The translations under genes and the position numbers were made by a program. The notes under the pieces are model-generated. The model was not told where the DNA came from. It searched no databases and saw only the letters and a list, made by a program, of their open reading frames with translations. From assembly GCF_000019225.1 (NCBI RefSeq), contig NC_010995.1:248001-312000 (forward strand): 64,000 bases of DNA. The letters are read 5' to 3'. Shown here piece by piece: positions 1 through 8,424 of the stretch (positions within the stretch are counted from its first letter, which is position 1; every line of letters begins with the position of its first letter). The DNA comes from Cellvibrio japonicus Ueda107. Its GTDB lineage: Bacteria; Pseudomonadota; Gammaproteobacteria; Pseudomonadales; Cellvibrionaceae.

Positions 1-533
1 GCCCCCCAGTATTCGTTGGAGGCCAGGTTAACCAGCAGGGGTTGTGGCGCTTGTGCCAGTTCCCGGTTGAGTTGCTCGGTCAGGCGATTGCCCCAAAATT
101 CATACAGGTTTTTACCGCGCGAATTGGCAAAGTGGGTGCCCATTTCCAGGCGATAGGGCTGGATCAGGTCCAGCGGGCGCAACAGGCCATAGAGGCCGGA
201 GAGAATGCGCAAGCGCTGCTGTGCCCAGGCTAAATCCTGGGAGCTGAACCTGTCGGCTTGCATCCCGGTATAGACATCCCCCTTAAAGGCCAGCACGGCC
301 TGTTTGGCATTTTCTGTGGTGAAGGGTAACTGCCAGTCGAGGAAGCGCTGTGCATTGAGCACGCCCAGTTTTTCACTGATGTCCATCAGTTCGGACACCT
401 GCTGCGGGTTGAGTGGGCGCAATTCGTCGATCAGCTGTTGGGCGTGGTCGAGGAACTGCGGCTGGGTGAAATGCCGGGTAATCGGCGGTGTTTCAAAATC
501 CAGGGTTTTCGCCGGGGAAATCACATGCAACAT
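1..533 (-). CDS. yaaA: YaaA family peroxide-stress protein (3' end outside window)
   Basis: The minus-strand frame opens with ATG at 533 and stays open to the window edge, giving about 177 residues of a protein that is usually near 255 residues. The N-terminus MLHVISPAKTLDFETP and the later segments LSGLYGLLRPLDLIQPYRLEMG and NLYEFWG are hallmarks of the YaaA (DUF328/UPF0246) family. In E. coli YaaA is a cytoplasmic protein of the OxyR regulon that lowers free iron during peroxide stress and binds DNA; that role is transferred by family. The C-terminal third lies beyond base 1. No OxyR site was sought or recognised in the short region upstream of 533. Confidence 0.9.
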   Translation of the reverse strand, partial: MLHVISPAKTLDFETPPITRHFTQPQFLDHAQQLIDELRPLNPQQVSELMDISEKLGVLNAQRFLDWQLPFTTENAKQAVLAFKGDVYTGMQADRFSSQDLAWAQQRLRILSGLYGLLRPLDLIQPYRLEMGTHFANSRGKNLYEFWGNRLTEQLNRELAQAPQPLLVNLASNEYWG

Positions 534-584
534 GGGGTGGACAGCTCGTCAGGTAAGGTCGAAGGAGTTATCGGGGGCAGGGCC

Positions 585-1079
585 TTATTCCGGCTTTAAA
601 ATGTCCTGCCACCAATTGAGTGGCGTAGTGCCATCCTGGGGATCATAGACATTGCCGTACATCCACTGGCTCTGGCCGTCCTGGCCCACATGGCGGTTGA
701 GGATGGCTTCAATCGCCTCAAAACCGCAGCTGACATGGATGGCGTAGCCCAGCATACGCGGGGTTTCGCGCTCCAGTTCACCCCCGAGTTTTTCCAGTTC
801 GGGGGTGATCCGGTCGCTCAGGTGTTCTATATCCGTGCGACTGAAAACGCGGATGCTCAGGTTGCCACTGCGTTTGACCAGCTCAAATTCGCGGGTTTCC
901 GGCAGCATCCTGACCCGGTCGCCACTGGCCAGGCCTTTGGCAAAGGCGGGGGATTGCACCAGTTGCAGGGTGCCATCTTCCAGCTCGCGTACCTGAAGCT
1001 GTTCTACAATGGCTTGGCCATTTGCGCCCAGGCCGGCAAAGAGTTCGATAACTTGAAGGGCTTGCGCCACGGGGTTCAC
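585..1079 (-). CDS. conserved hypothetical protein, possibly DUF4265-like
   Basis: A 164-residue soluble protein with no signal peptide or membrane segment. The start is GTG at 1079, and the frame runs toward yaaA with a gap of about 50 bases, so the two may be co-transcribed. The centre (SGDRVRMLPETREFELVKRSGNLSIRVFS) has the alternating pattern of a small beta-barrel followed by a helical region. This loosely resembles DUF4265 proteins, but I cannot confirm the family by eye. The C-terminus contains a tryptophan-rich stretch (QWMYGNVYDP, NWWQDIL). Codon use matches the neighbours and the opposite strand carries only overlapping shadows, so I accept it as a real gene of unknown function. Confidence 0.65.
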   Translation of the reverse strand: MNPVAQALQVIELFAGLGANGQAIVEQLQVRELEDGTLQLVQSPAFAKGLASGDRVRMLPETREFELVKRSGNLSIRVFSRTDIEHLSDRITPELEKLGGELERETPRMLGYAIHVSCGFEAIEAILNRHVGQDGQSQWMYGNVYDPQDGTTPLNWWQDILKPE

Positions 1080-1135
1080 CTCGGATTTAAAAAAGCTGTG
1101 GCATTATAGCCGCCTCTGTCACAAGGAGTCCTACT

Positions 1136-2404
1136 ATGAAAAACCTTGCCCGTCTTATTGCTGTGGGTTTGGCTCTGGCTGCCCTGAGCGGCTGTGTGGT
1201 CAACCCGGTCACCGGAAAAAGCCAGATTTCACTGATGTCGCCAGAGCAGGAAATTGCTACTGGTGCCCAAAACTATGAGCCCAGCCAGCAATCCCAGGGC
1301 GGCCAGTACACGGTCGACCCGGCATTGACGACCTATGTGCAGTCGGTGGGCAGGAAGCTGGCAGCCGTGAGCGACAGGCCCAGCCTGCCCTATGAGTTTG
1401 TCGTGCTCAACAACGATGTCCCCAACGCCTGGGCTATGCCCGGAGGTAAACTGGCCATCAACCGCGGCCTGTTAATGTACCTGGAAGACGAAGCCCAATT
1501 GGCCGCTGTACTCGGCCACGAAATCGTTCACGCCGCTGCACGCCACGGCGCCCAACAGCAGACCCAGAATGTACTCCTGGGGGCAGGGGTATTGTTGACC
1601 GGGGTTGCCATCTCCCAGAAGAAACCGGAATACGGCGCCCTCGCAATAGGTGCATTGGGCGTGGGTGCCACCGCCTGGCAGGCCAAATACGGCCGCAACC
1701 ATGAGCTGGAATCCGACCGTGTCGGTATCAAATATATGGCCGAGGCGGGTTACGACGCCCAGGCGGCGGTGGAGTTGCAGCAGATTTTTGTGAAGCTGTC
1801 GGAAGGGCGCAATGCCGGCTTTATCGACGGCCTGTTTGCCAGCCACCCGCCTTCACAGGAGCGTGTCGACGCCAACCGCAAAACTGCCGCCCAGTATCCC
1901 GGTGGTGTGCGCAACAAGACCCAATACCAGCGCGCGATTGCCCAGTTGGTGAAAGACAAGCCGGCTTACGAGAAATACCAGAAAGCCCAGCAGCTGGCGG
2001 CCAACAAGCAATACATTGATGCCCTGGCCTATGCGGATCAGGCGGCCAGGGCCCAGCCCAAGGAAAACCTGTTCTGGGAGCTGAAAGGCCAGTTGTTATT
2101 GCAGCAAAATAAACGCGATGAGGCGGTAGTTGCCCTGGATAAAGCCATCCAGGCTAACCCGGCTTACTTCAAACCCTATGTCTTCCGCGGTATCGCCTAC
2201 AACCAACTGGGCAAGCGCGACCTGGCCGAGAAAGACCTGCTCACCAGCCAGCGCTACCTGCCGACCCAGATCGCAACTTACTACCTGGGTGAGATTGCCC
2301 TGGCCAAGGGCAACCGCAGCCAGGCTACCGAGTATTTCCAGCAGGCTGCCCAGGGCGGTGGGGAAATTGGTGAGGCAGCCCAGGCGCAATTGGGCAAAAT
2401 GTAG
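1136..2404 (+). CDS. M48 family zinc metalloprotease lipoprotein with C-terminal TPR repeats
   Basis: A 422-residue protein. The N-terminus has a lipoprotein signal with lipobox LSGC (Cys20), so it is predicted to be anchored in a membrane facing the periplasm. The peptidase M48 domain (about residues 35-255) carries the zinc motif HEIVH at 128-132, and the third ligand is Glu190 in ELESD. From about residue 270 to the end there are alternating helices of TPR type (AYFKPYVFRGIAYNQLGKRDLAEKDL). This architecture matches BepA/YfgC and LoiP-type proteases, which act in outer-membrane protein quality control. A good Shine-Dalgarno (caaggag) precedes ATG 1136, and a strong terminator follows, so it is probably monocistronic. 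The general family is firm; assignment to BepA rather than a paralogue is not. Confidence 0.88.
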   Translation: MKNLARLIAVGLALAALSGCVVNPVTGKSQISLMSPEQEIATGAQNYEPSQQSQGGQYTVDPALTTYVQSVGRKLAAVSDRPSLPYEFVVLNNDVPNAWAMPGGKLAINRGLLMYLEDEAQLAAVLGHEIVHAAARHGAQQQTQNVLLGAGVLLTGVAISQKKPEYGALAIGALGVGATAWQAKYGRNHELESDRVGIKYMAEAGYDAQAAVELQQIFVKLSEGRNAGFIDGLFASHPPSQERVDANRKTAAQYPGGVRNKTQYQRAIAQLVKDKPAYEKYQKAQQLAANKQYIDALAYADQAARAQPKENLFWELKGQLLLQQNKRDEAVVALDKAIQANPAYFKPYVFRGIAYNQLGKRDLAEKDLLTSQRYLPTQIATYYLGEIALAKGNRSQATEYFQQAAQGGGEIGEAAQAQLGKM

Positions 2405-2426
2405 CTTTCCTGCAAACTGTACCTAT

Positions 2427-2457
2427 AAACCCGGCCTGGTGCCGGGTTTGTTTTTTT
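2427..2457 (+). terminator. rho-independent terminator after M48 protease
   Basis: A 9-bp GC-rich stem (aaacccggc / gccgggttt) with a 5-base loop is followed by GTTTTTTT. It lies 23 bases after the protease stop codon. Confidence 0.85.
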
Positions 2458-2574
2458 AGTGTCCTTTAACCATTTATCACCGGTAAATTCGCGTATTGTG
2501 CGGGCTTATCGCTATAATCCCCGCCCCTGAACTACCCCATAACAACAACGCACCAGTACAGTTACAGGCCCCTA

Positions 2575-3123
2575 ATGTCCCAGCTGATTTCCCGGTCCGC
2601 CAAGGATTCCCCCAGCGCTATACGCTGGCTGGATGCCATTACCGATATCACCGGCTCCACCACTGCCTGGCTTACCCTGGCCATGGTGCTCATCTCCAGC
2701 CTGGTGGTTATCCTGCGCCATGGTTTCAACATAGGCTCCATCGCCCTGCAGGATTCTGTGACCTACATGCACGGTATGGTGTTTATGATGGGCGCTGCCT
2801 ACACCCTTAAACAGGGCGGCCATGTGCGGGTGGATATCCTCTACAACCGCTTTTCACCGCGCAGCCGCGCCTGGGTCGATGCCCTGGGCAGCCTGGTATT
2901 TACCTTGCCGGTGGTGGTGTTCATCGGCTGGGGCAGTTGGGATTATGTGATGCGCGCCTGGGAGATTCGCGAAAGCTCCAACGACTCCGGTGGATTGGGT
3001 GGGGTTTACCTGTTTAAAACCCTGCTGCCGCTGATGGCCCTGAGCCTGGGGTTACAGGCGTTCGCGGAATTGCTGCGCAACCTCTGGTATTTGATGCAGC
3101 CAGCGGAGTCCACAGCATGCTGA
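2575..3123 (+). CDS. dctQ: TRAP transporter small permease subunit (DctQ family)
   Basis: A 182-residue membrane protein with four predicted transmembrane helices (near residues 22-48, 60-80, 103-125 and 143-165). The DctQ pattern is visible in the third and fourth helices and in the loop HVRVDILYNRFSPRSRAWVD. TRAP systems import organic acids using sodium or proton gradients. DctQ bridges the large permease and the periplasmic binding protein. The stop overlaps the start of the large permease by 7 bases, which implies translational coupling. No DctP-type binding protein gene lies next to it, so the substrate cannot be guessed from context. Confidence 0.88.
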   Translation: MSQLISRSAKDSPSAIRWLDAITDITGSTTAWLTLAMVLISSLVVILRHGFNIGSIALQDSVTYMHGMVFMMGAAYTLKQGGHVRVDILYNRFSPRSRAWVDALGSLVFTLPVVVFIGWGSWDYVMRAWEIRESSNDSGGLGGVYLFKTLLPLMALSLGLQAFAELLRNLWYLMQPAESTAC

Positions 3124-4499
3124 TCGAGTTGATCCCATTGTGGATGTTTATTGCCATCTGCCTCTTTATGTTATTGGGTTATCCGGTGGCCTTTACCCTG
3201 GCAGGGGTGGCCCTGGGGTTTGCCGGATTCGGTATTGTGGCCGGGGTATTTGATGCCAACCTGCTCAAAAGCTTTCCCACGCGCCTCTACGGCATTATGA
3301 ATAACTACACCCTGGTGGCCGTGCCCCTGTTTGTGTTTATGGGTACGGTGCTGGAAAAGTCGCGCCTGGCAGAAGACCTGCTGGCTAACATGACCAAAGC
3401 CTGCGGGCGCTTGCCCGGCGGCTTGGGGCTGTCGGTGGTGATGGTCGGGTCGCTGCTGGCCGCCAGTACCGGCATTGTCGGTGCGACGGTGGTCACTATG
3501 GGGCTGATGTCGCTGCCGTTGATGCTCAAGCGCGGTTATGCCCCGGATTTTGCCTGCGGCACCATCTGCGCTACCGGTACGCTCGGACAGATTATCCCGC
3601 CGTCGATTGCGCTGGTGCTGCTGGGCGATGTGCTCTCCAGCGCCTATCAGCAGGCACAGTTGAAAATGGGGGTGTTCAACCCGAAAACCCTGTCGGTCGG
3701 TGATTTGTTTATTGCTGCCATAGTACCCGGCTTGGCCCTGGTTGTTATTTACATGCTGTTTGTGGTGTTTACAGCCTGGTTTCGTCCGCACATTATCCCG
3801 CGGGTACCGGTCGACACCGATGAACGCGTACCGGTATTCAAATTAGTCCTCAGCCTGTTGCCGGTGCTGTTGCTGATTGGCCTGGTACTCGGCTCCATTT
3901 TGATTGGTGCCGCCACGCCCACGGAAGCAGCGGGCGTTGGTGCATTGGGTGCCTGTTTACTGGCGCTCTTCAAAAAGCAATTAACCTGGCAGCGCCTGCG
4001 CGAGGTATCGCGCTCCACCATCCAGATCACCGCCATGATCTTCATGATCCTGATAGGCGCCTCGCTGTTTTCACTGGTGTTCCGCGGTTTTGGTGGCGAA
4101 GAGTTGGTGCACCATTTCTTCAACCAGTTGCCCGGCGGTGTGTTCACGGCGGTGCTGCTGGTGATGGTGGCGATGTTTATCCTCGGGTTTATCCTCGACT
4201 TTATCGAAATTATTTTTGTAGTGGTTCCTATTGTTGGCCCGGTGTTGCTGGCCATGGGCGTGGACCCGATTTGGCTTGGCATTATGATCGCGGTTAATTT
4301 GCAAACCTCCTTTCTCACACCGCCATTTGGTTTTGCCCTGTTTTATTTGCGCGGTGTTGCACCTGCTGCTATTCCCACCGCAGCCATTTACCGGGGCGTC
4401 ATTCCGTTTGTAATGCTGCAATTATTGCTGCTCATGCTGATGGCCCTGTGGCCGGGGTTGGTCACCTGGCTGCCGGAGCAGATAGGGATGAGTAAGTAA
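3117..4499 (+). CDS. dctM: TRAP transporter large permease subunit (DctM family)
   Basis: A 460-residue integral membrane protein with about 12-13 hydrophobic helices. Family signatures include MNNYTLVAVPLFVFMGTVLE, SGIVG-like ASTGIVGATVVTMG, IIPPSIALVLLGDV, GAATPTEAAGVGALG and the C-terminal NLQTSFLTPPFGFALFYLRG. DctM forms the substrate-translocating elevator domain of TRAP transporters. The gene starts inside the dctQ stop region (ATGCTGA overlap). Length is normal for the family, slightly long because of a loop near residues 180-245. The periplasmic receptor must be encoded elsewhere in the genome if the system is functional. Confidence 0.92.
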   Translation: MLIELIPLWMFIAICLFMLLGYPVAFTLAGVALGFAGFGIVAGVFDANLLKSFPTRLYGIMNNYTLVAVPLFVFMGTVLEKSRLAEDLLANMTKACGRLPGGLGLSVVMVGSLLAASTGIVGATVVTMGLMSLPLMLKRGYAPDFACGTICATGTLGQIIPPSIALVLLGDVLSSAYQQAQLKMGVFNPKTLSVGDLFIAAIVPGLALVVIYMLFVVFTAWFRPHIIPRVPVDTDERVPVFKLVLSLLPVLLLIGLVLGSILIGAATPTEAAGVGALGACLLALFKKQLTWQRLREVSRSTIQITAMIFMILIGASLFSLVFRGFGGEELVHHFFNQLPGGVFTAVLLVMVAMFILGFILDFIEIIFVVVPIVGPVLLAMGVDPIWLGIMIAVNLQTSFLTPPFGFALFYLRGVAPAAIPTAAIYRGVIPFVMLQLLLLMLMALWPGLVTWLPEQIGMSK

Positions 4500-4576
4500 G
4501 GGCTATTTGATCTGCCTTGCAGAAGACGGTGAGTGGGGTTCTATACTTGCAGGAACTCCACTGATCGAGTGATCCC

Positions 4577-4972
4577 ATGCCCGCCCACACCGAATCGCCT
4601 ACCGGCACCCTCACCCTGCAAACTATCAGCATGCCTGCCGATACCAATCCCTTTGGCGATATTTTTGGCGGCTGGGTGATGGCGCAGATGGATATCGCCG
4701 GCGCCATACACGCCAATGAAGTCGCCAAGGGGCGTGTGACCACCGTCGCCGTGGGCAGTATGAGTTTTATCCGCCCGGTGCCGGTCGGCGCCATCATCAG
4801 CTGCTATACCAGTACCCGCCGGATCGGCAACACCTCAATCCGTGTCTGGGTTGAAGTCTGGATCAAGGATTTCCTCACCCAAAAAATTTCCCTGGTGACG
4901 GAGGGCGAATACATCTACGTCGCCCTGGATGAACAGGGGCATAAACGTCCGGTACGCTTGGGAAATGGTTAA
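4577..4972 (+). CDS. yciA: acyl-CoA thioesterase, YciA-type hotdog fold
   Basis: A 131-residue single-domain hotdog protein. The stretch MPADTNPFGDIFGGWVMAQMD contains the conserved N-x-x-G-D-x-F-G-G-W motif with the catalytic Asp of YciA thioesterases, and TVAVGSMSFIRPVPVGAIISC is the following family strand. YciA enzymes hydrolyse a broad range of acyl-CoA esters in the cytoplasm. It lies 77 bases after dctM with no clear terminator, so read-through from the TRAP operon is possible, although a function in common is not evident. Confidence 0.9.
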   Translation: MPAHTESPTGTLTLQTISMPADTNPFGDIFGGWVMAQMDIAGAIHANEVAKGRVTTVAVGSMSFIRPVPVGAIISCYTSTRRIGNTSIRVWVEVWIKDFLTQKISLVTEGEYIYVALDEQGHKRPVRLGNG

Positions 4973-5271
4973 AAGGTGGCAGGCTAATGACTGAAAAAAC
5001 CGATAAATCACTGCGAAATTTGAATGATAACGCACGAAAAAATCGATAGGTTTACTGCTGTTTGTCGTCGTATTTTTCATTAACTCCTTGAAAAACAAAA
5101 AATTATTGTAATTATGACGCGCTCGCCTGACAGCCAGTCGGACACGGACTAGACTCAGCGCGGATGCCAGTCCCGACTATAACTGTTATCTTCACGCCCA
5201 TTCGCCACTGGGGTCGGGATCGCTGGGATCTCCCCCCGTATTATCGGGCGCTCAAACCACTGGGGTTTATC

Positions 5272-5823
5272 ATGCTCAAGGACACTCGCCGTGATTACGG
5301 CTGGATCAGCATCAGTATTCACTGGATCAGCGCGCTGCTGATTTTCTTCCTGTTCGGTCTGGGTATTTATATGACCGGCCTGAGTTATTACGACGAGTGG
5401 TATCACAAAGGGCCATCACTGCATATCAGCCTTGGGTTGGTATTACTGTTGGTGATGGTCGTGCGCCTGGTGTGGCGCGGTGCCAATCCAACCCCGGAAG
5501 ACCTGTCTCCCCATCGTTTAAATAATGCGTTGGCCAAACTGGTTAAGCTGGGTTTTTACCTGTTGATCTTTGCCGTCATTATCAGCGGGTACCTGATCAC
5601 TACGGCAGAGGGTAAGCCGGCCGAAATATTTGGACTGCTGAAAATACCATCGATCATGGAGCTCAGTGCCAGCCAGGTAGACCTGGCCGGGGAAATCCAT
5701 GAATTTTTGGCCTGGGGCATTGTCCTACTGGCAGTCCTCCATGCACTTGGTGCCCTGATGCACCATTTTGTCTGGCGCGATCGCACCCTGGTGCGGATGC
5801 TAAAACCGGGCAAGCAAAAATAG
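5272..5823 (+). CDS. cytochrome b561 family protein
   Basis: I place the start at ATG 5272 (MLKDTRRDYG), because it follows a GGGG-rich ribosome site and gives the usual 183-residue length; an upstream in-frame ATG at 5164 would add a non-conserved 36-residue tail. Four transmembrane helices are visible, with haem-ligand histidines in SIHWISALL, HISLGLVLLLVMVVRLVW, EIHEFLAWG and VLHALGALMHHF, as expected for a prokaryotic di-haem b561 (CybB type) in the inner membrane. These proteins shuttle electrons between quinol and periplasmic acceptors such as superoxide. The next gene encodes a YceI protein, a frequent partner that binds isoprenoid quinones. Confidence 0.88.
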   Translation: MLKDTRRDYGWISISIHWISALLIFFLFGLGIYMTGLSYYDEWYHKGPSLHISLGLVLLLVMVVRLVWRGANPTPEDLSPHRLNNALAKLVKLGFYLLIFAVIISGYLITTAEGKPAEIFGLLKIPSIMELSASQVDLAGEIHEFLAWGIVLLAVLHALGALMHHFVWRDRTLVRMLKPGKQK

Positions 5824-5894
5824 CTAAAATTTTTTTAGTATTTGATCGTTACTGTTCAATCATCCACGTGTTTATTTAATCAAGGAGTTTAATC

Positions 5895-6479
5895 ATGTTA
5901 AAAAAATCCCTGTTGGCCTTGGCGGTTTCTTCGATTGGTTTGATGAGCTTGCCGGCCCTGGCCGATAGCTATGTGATCGATACCAAAGGTGCCCACGCTT
6001 CGATCAACTTTGCAGTGAAACACCTGGGTTACTCCTGGTTGACAGGGCGTTTCGACAATTTCAGCGGTGAATTCACCTACGATCCTGCCAAGCCGGAGGC
6101 CAGCACTATCAGCGTCACCATCGACACCACTAGTGTTAACTCCAACCATGCCGAGCGCGATAAGCACCTGCGCGGTTCGGATTTTCTCAACGTGGAAAAA
6201 TTCCCCAAGGCGACATTCGTCAGCAAGCAAATCAAAGTGGATCCCGATGACAAAGATGAGTTTGATATCATCGGTGACCTGACCCTCAATGGCGTCACCA
6301 AAACCATCGTCATCGAAGTGGATAAAGTCGGCGAGGGTAAAGACCCATGGGGTGGTTACCGCGTTGGTTTTGAAGGCGAAACCCACATCAACATGCGCGA
6401 CTTCAACATCAAAATGGACTTAGGCCCCGCTTCACAAATGGTGAAACTGGAGCTTCATGTGGAAGGTATTAAAAAGTAA
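5895..6479 (+). CDS. yceI: YceI family periplasmic lipid-binding protein
   Basis: A 194-residue protein with a clear Sec signal peptide (MLKKSLLALAVSSIGLMSLP, cleavage after ALA near residue 23). The mature part begins SYVIDTKGAHASINFAVKHLGYSWLTGRFDNFSG, the standard YceI start, and ends with GDLTLNGVTKTIVIEV and the NMRDFNIK stretch. The YceI lipocalin-like barrel binds long isoprenoids such as polyprenyl quinones. It sits 71 bases after the b561 gene, with its own aaggag ribosome site and a terminator after it, which supports a b561-YceI operon. Confidence 0.93.
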   Translation: MLKKSLLALAVSSIGLMSLPALADSYVIDTKGAHASINFAVKHLGYSWLTGRFDNFSGEFTYDPAKPEASTISVTIDTTSVNSNHAERDKHLRGSDFLNVEKFPKATFVSKQIKVDPDDKDEFDIIGDLTLNGVTKTIVIEVDKVGEGKDPWGGYRVGFEGETHINMRDFNIKMDLGPASQMVKLELHVEGIKK

Positions 6480-6507
6480 TCCAGCCATATCGGATGTATC
6501 AAAAAAC

Positions 6508-6540
6508 AAACAGGGGGCTAAAAGCCCCCTGTTTGTTTTT
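6508..6540 (+). terminator. rho-independent terminator after yceI
   Basis: A 12-bp perfect stem (aaacagggggct / agccccctgttt) with an AAA loop, followed by GTTTTT. Confidence 0.9.
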
Positions 6541-6643
6541 AGGGGGAGTGATCGGGGATTGGTGCCACCTTGTCTTTAGTAAACTCTTACCCAGTTAACT
6601 TTTAGCCTTACATGTGGATTTAGTGCTTAAATTAACTTTTATT

Positions 6644-6655
6644 GGACTATATTCC
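6644..6655. promoter_or_regulatory. predicted HipB operator O1
   Basis: The box GGACTATATTCC is the most upstream of four copies before hipB. It is the reverse complement of box O2, 31 bases away. Confidence 0.65.
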
Positions 6656-6674
6656 TATTTTTAAAAAAATTATG

Positions 6675-6686
6675 GGAATATAGTCC
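6675..6686. promoter_or_regulatory. predicted HipB operator O2
   Basis: The box GGAATATAGTCC is inverted relative to O1. The centre-to-centre distance of 31 bases is about three helical turns, placing both boxes on one face of the DNA. Confidence 0.65.
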
Positions 6687-6736
6687 TTGTTATTGTTGAA
6701 TCTTGTAATCCTGACGCATTGATTTCTTATTTTTAT

Positions 6737-6750
6737 GGGACTATATTCCC
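6737..6750. promoter_or_regulatory. predicted HipB operator O3
   Basis: GGGACTATATTCCC is a 14-base near-palindrome with a single mismatched pair. It lies 63 bases (about six turns) from O2 and in the same orientation as O1. Confidence 0.7.
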
Positions 6751-6768
6751 ATTAAATGACTATTAATT

Positions 6769-6782
6769 GGGAATATAGTCCC
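6769..6782. promoter_or_regulatory. predicted HipB operator O4
   Basis: GGGAATATAGTCCC is the exact reverse complement of O3, 32 bases away. It ends 14 bases before the hipB ATG, so a bound repressor would cover the start region of the operon. Confidence 0.7.
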
Positions 6783-6796
6783 TTTTTGGGGGGGTA

Positions 6797-7102
6797 ATGG
6801 CTAAAAGAGACATGTACAGAGTCCTGTTTCCTCGAGAACACCAGATCCTGGCCAGGTTTGGCGAGGATTTGTTGCTGGCTGTGAAGCGTCGTGGGCTCAC
6901 TAAACAGATGATCTGTGATCGCACGGGCTTCGATAACAAAACCATAAATAAAGTTTTTGCTGGCGACCCTGGTGTGGCGATTGGTACCTATCTGAAGGTG
7001 ATGGCTGTACTGGGAATGGAGGAAAACTTTGCTGAGCTGGCAGCCCATGATGAAGTTGGCATCAAACTGCAGAATATAAAACTGTTGAGAGGCTCAAAAT
7101 GA
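6797..7102 (+). CDS. hipB: HipB-type antitoxin, helix-turn-helix repressor
   Basis: A 101-residue protein with a helix-turn-helix of XRE type at about residues 30-75 (LTKQMICDRTGFDNKTINKVF). It is directly followed by hipA with a 4-base ATGA overlap, the classic antitoxin-toxin layout. HipB proteins bind palindromic operators in their own promoter and hold HipA inactive. Four matching operator boxes lie immediately upstream. The sequence around the operon is more AT-rich than the flanking genes, which suits an acquired module. Function is inferred from the pairing; the protein itself is only moderately like E. coli HipB. Confidence 0.85.
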   Translation: MAKRDMYRVLFPREHQILARFGEDLLLAVKRRGLTKQMICDRTGFDNKTINKVFAGDPGVAIGTYLKVMAVLGMEENFAELAAHDEVGIKLQNIKLLRGSK

Positions 7103-8349
7103 GCCGCACCGCAGTAGCGGTATATGCGTCCTGGATGCCAATTGATGCTCCCTTGTTAATTGGTCAATTAATGTTTGCTGACACCAGTCGCGGTGGGGTG
7201 TTTAGCTTTACTTATGATAAACACTTTTTGACATCTGATTATTGTTTGCAGATTGATCCACGGCTAACGCTGCACACAGGTGAGCTTTACAACGATTCTC
7301 CCGATAGGAATTTTCGCACGTTTTTGGACTCATGCCCTGATCGTTGGGGACGAATTCTTATGCAACGTCGAGCCGCCATTGAGTGTCGCAAAGGTTTGCG
7401 CCCGAGTGCGCGGCTCACAGAATTAGACTATTTGTTAGGCGTACACGATTCCTATCGAATGGGGGGGATTCGTTTTAAAACAACAGAGTCTACAGATTTT
7501 TTAGACAACGATACCGAGTTCGCAGCTCCACCCATGACATCACTGCGTGAGTTGGAGCATGCTGCCATCCAAATCGAAAAAGACGACAATATTGACAGTG
7601 ATGAGTATTACCACTGGCTCAAGATGTTGATTTCTCCAGGTTCTTCATTGGGTGGAGCAAGACCCAAAGCTTGCGTAACAGACGAGCAAAACCAACTCTG
7701 GATCGCCAAGTTTCCTAATAAAAATGATACTGTCGACGTTGGTGCCTGGGAAATGGTGTGCTACGAGTTAGCCCAAACCGCAGGGGTTGACATGTTTCCA
7801 AGTGAAATCCACAAATTTTCGTCTGCGCACCATACTTTTCTAACCAAGCGATTTGATCGTATTGGAAGCAAGCGTATTCATTTTTCATCAGCCATGACAC
7901 AGCTTCAGTACTACGATGGCGAACATTCCGAAGGGGCGAGTTATCTCGAAATCGCCGAGTTTTTAACAAATCATGGTGCGCAGACCAAAGCTGACCTTGC
8001 CCAGCTGTGGCGCAGAATCGTATTTAACATAGCCGTATCTAACACCGACGATCACCTTAGAAATCACGGTTTCTTACTTACCAAAAGAGGGTGGAAACTT
8101 TCACCGGCGTATGACCTTAATCCCATCGTTGGCAAACAGGGTTTGCACCTCAACATTAACGATACGTCTAATGAGCTCAACTACAGTTTAGCTTTTGATG
8201 TGATTGACTTCTTTCGCTTAACCCATGAGGAAGCTACCCGGATTTATGATGACGTACTGAGTGCAGTGAAGGAGTGGCAGGCCGTTGCGAACCGGTTGGG
8301 GATCAGTCGCAGTGAACAACTGATTAAACAACAGGCGTTTAATCTTTAG
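7099..8349 (+). CDS. hipA: HipA family serine/threonine kinase toxin
   Basis: A 416-residue kinase with the HipA N-terminal domain (about 1-115) and catalytic domain. The regulatory ATP-binding loop SSLGGARPK (Ser183 to Lys190) corresponds to the E. coli loop around Ser150. The catalytic loop SNTDDHLRNHG (314-324) has Asp317 and Asn322 at the expected spacing, and the metal-binding motif AYDLNP follows at 337-342. All key residues are present, so the toxin should be active. E. coli HipA phosphorylates glutamyl-tRNA synthetase and causes persistence; the target here is unknown. A terminator follows directly. Confidence 0.93.
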   Translation: MSRTAVAVYASWMPIDAPLLIGQLMFADTSRGGVFSFTYDKHFLTSDYCLQIDPRLTLHTGELYNDSPDRNFRTFLDSCPDRWGRILMQRRAAIECRKGLRPSARLTELDYLLGVHDSYRMGGIRFKTTESTDFLDNDTEFAAPPMTSLRELEHAAIQIEKDDNIDSDEYYHWLKMLISPGSSLGGARPKACVTDEQNQLWIAKFPNKNDTVDVGAWEMVCYELAQTAGVDMFPSEIHKFSSAHHTFLTKRFDRIGSKRIHFSSAMTQLQYYDGEHSEGASYLEIAEFLTNHGAQTKADLAQLWRRIVFNIAVSNTDDHLRNHGFLLTKRGWKLSPAYDLNPIVGKQGLHLNINDTSNELNYSLAFDVIDFFRLTHEEATRIYDDVLSAVKEWQAVANRLGISRSEQLIKQQAFNL

Positions 8350-8390
8350 TGAGATAAGACAATGTAATATATTGGCTTATCTCATTTTTA
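8350..8390 (+). terminator. probable terminator after hipBA
   Basis: An 8-bp inverted repeat, gagataag (8351) and cttatctc (8376), is followed by a T-rich run, attttta. It could also serve yicC, which converges from the other side. Confidence 0.6.
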
Positions 8391-8424
8391 TGATGTGCAA
8401 GATCGCTAGGTAGCGGTAATAATC

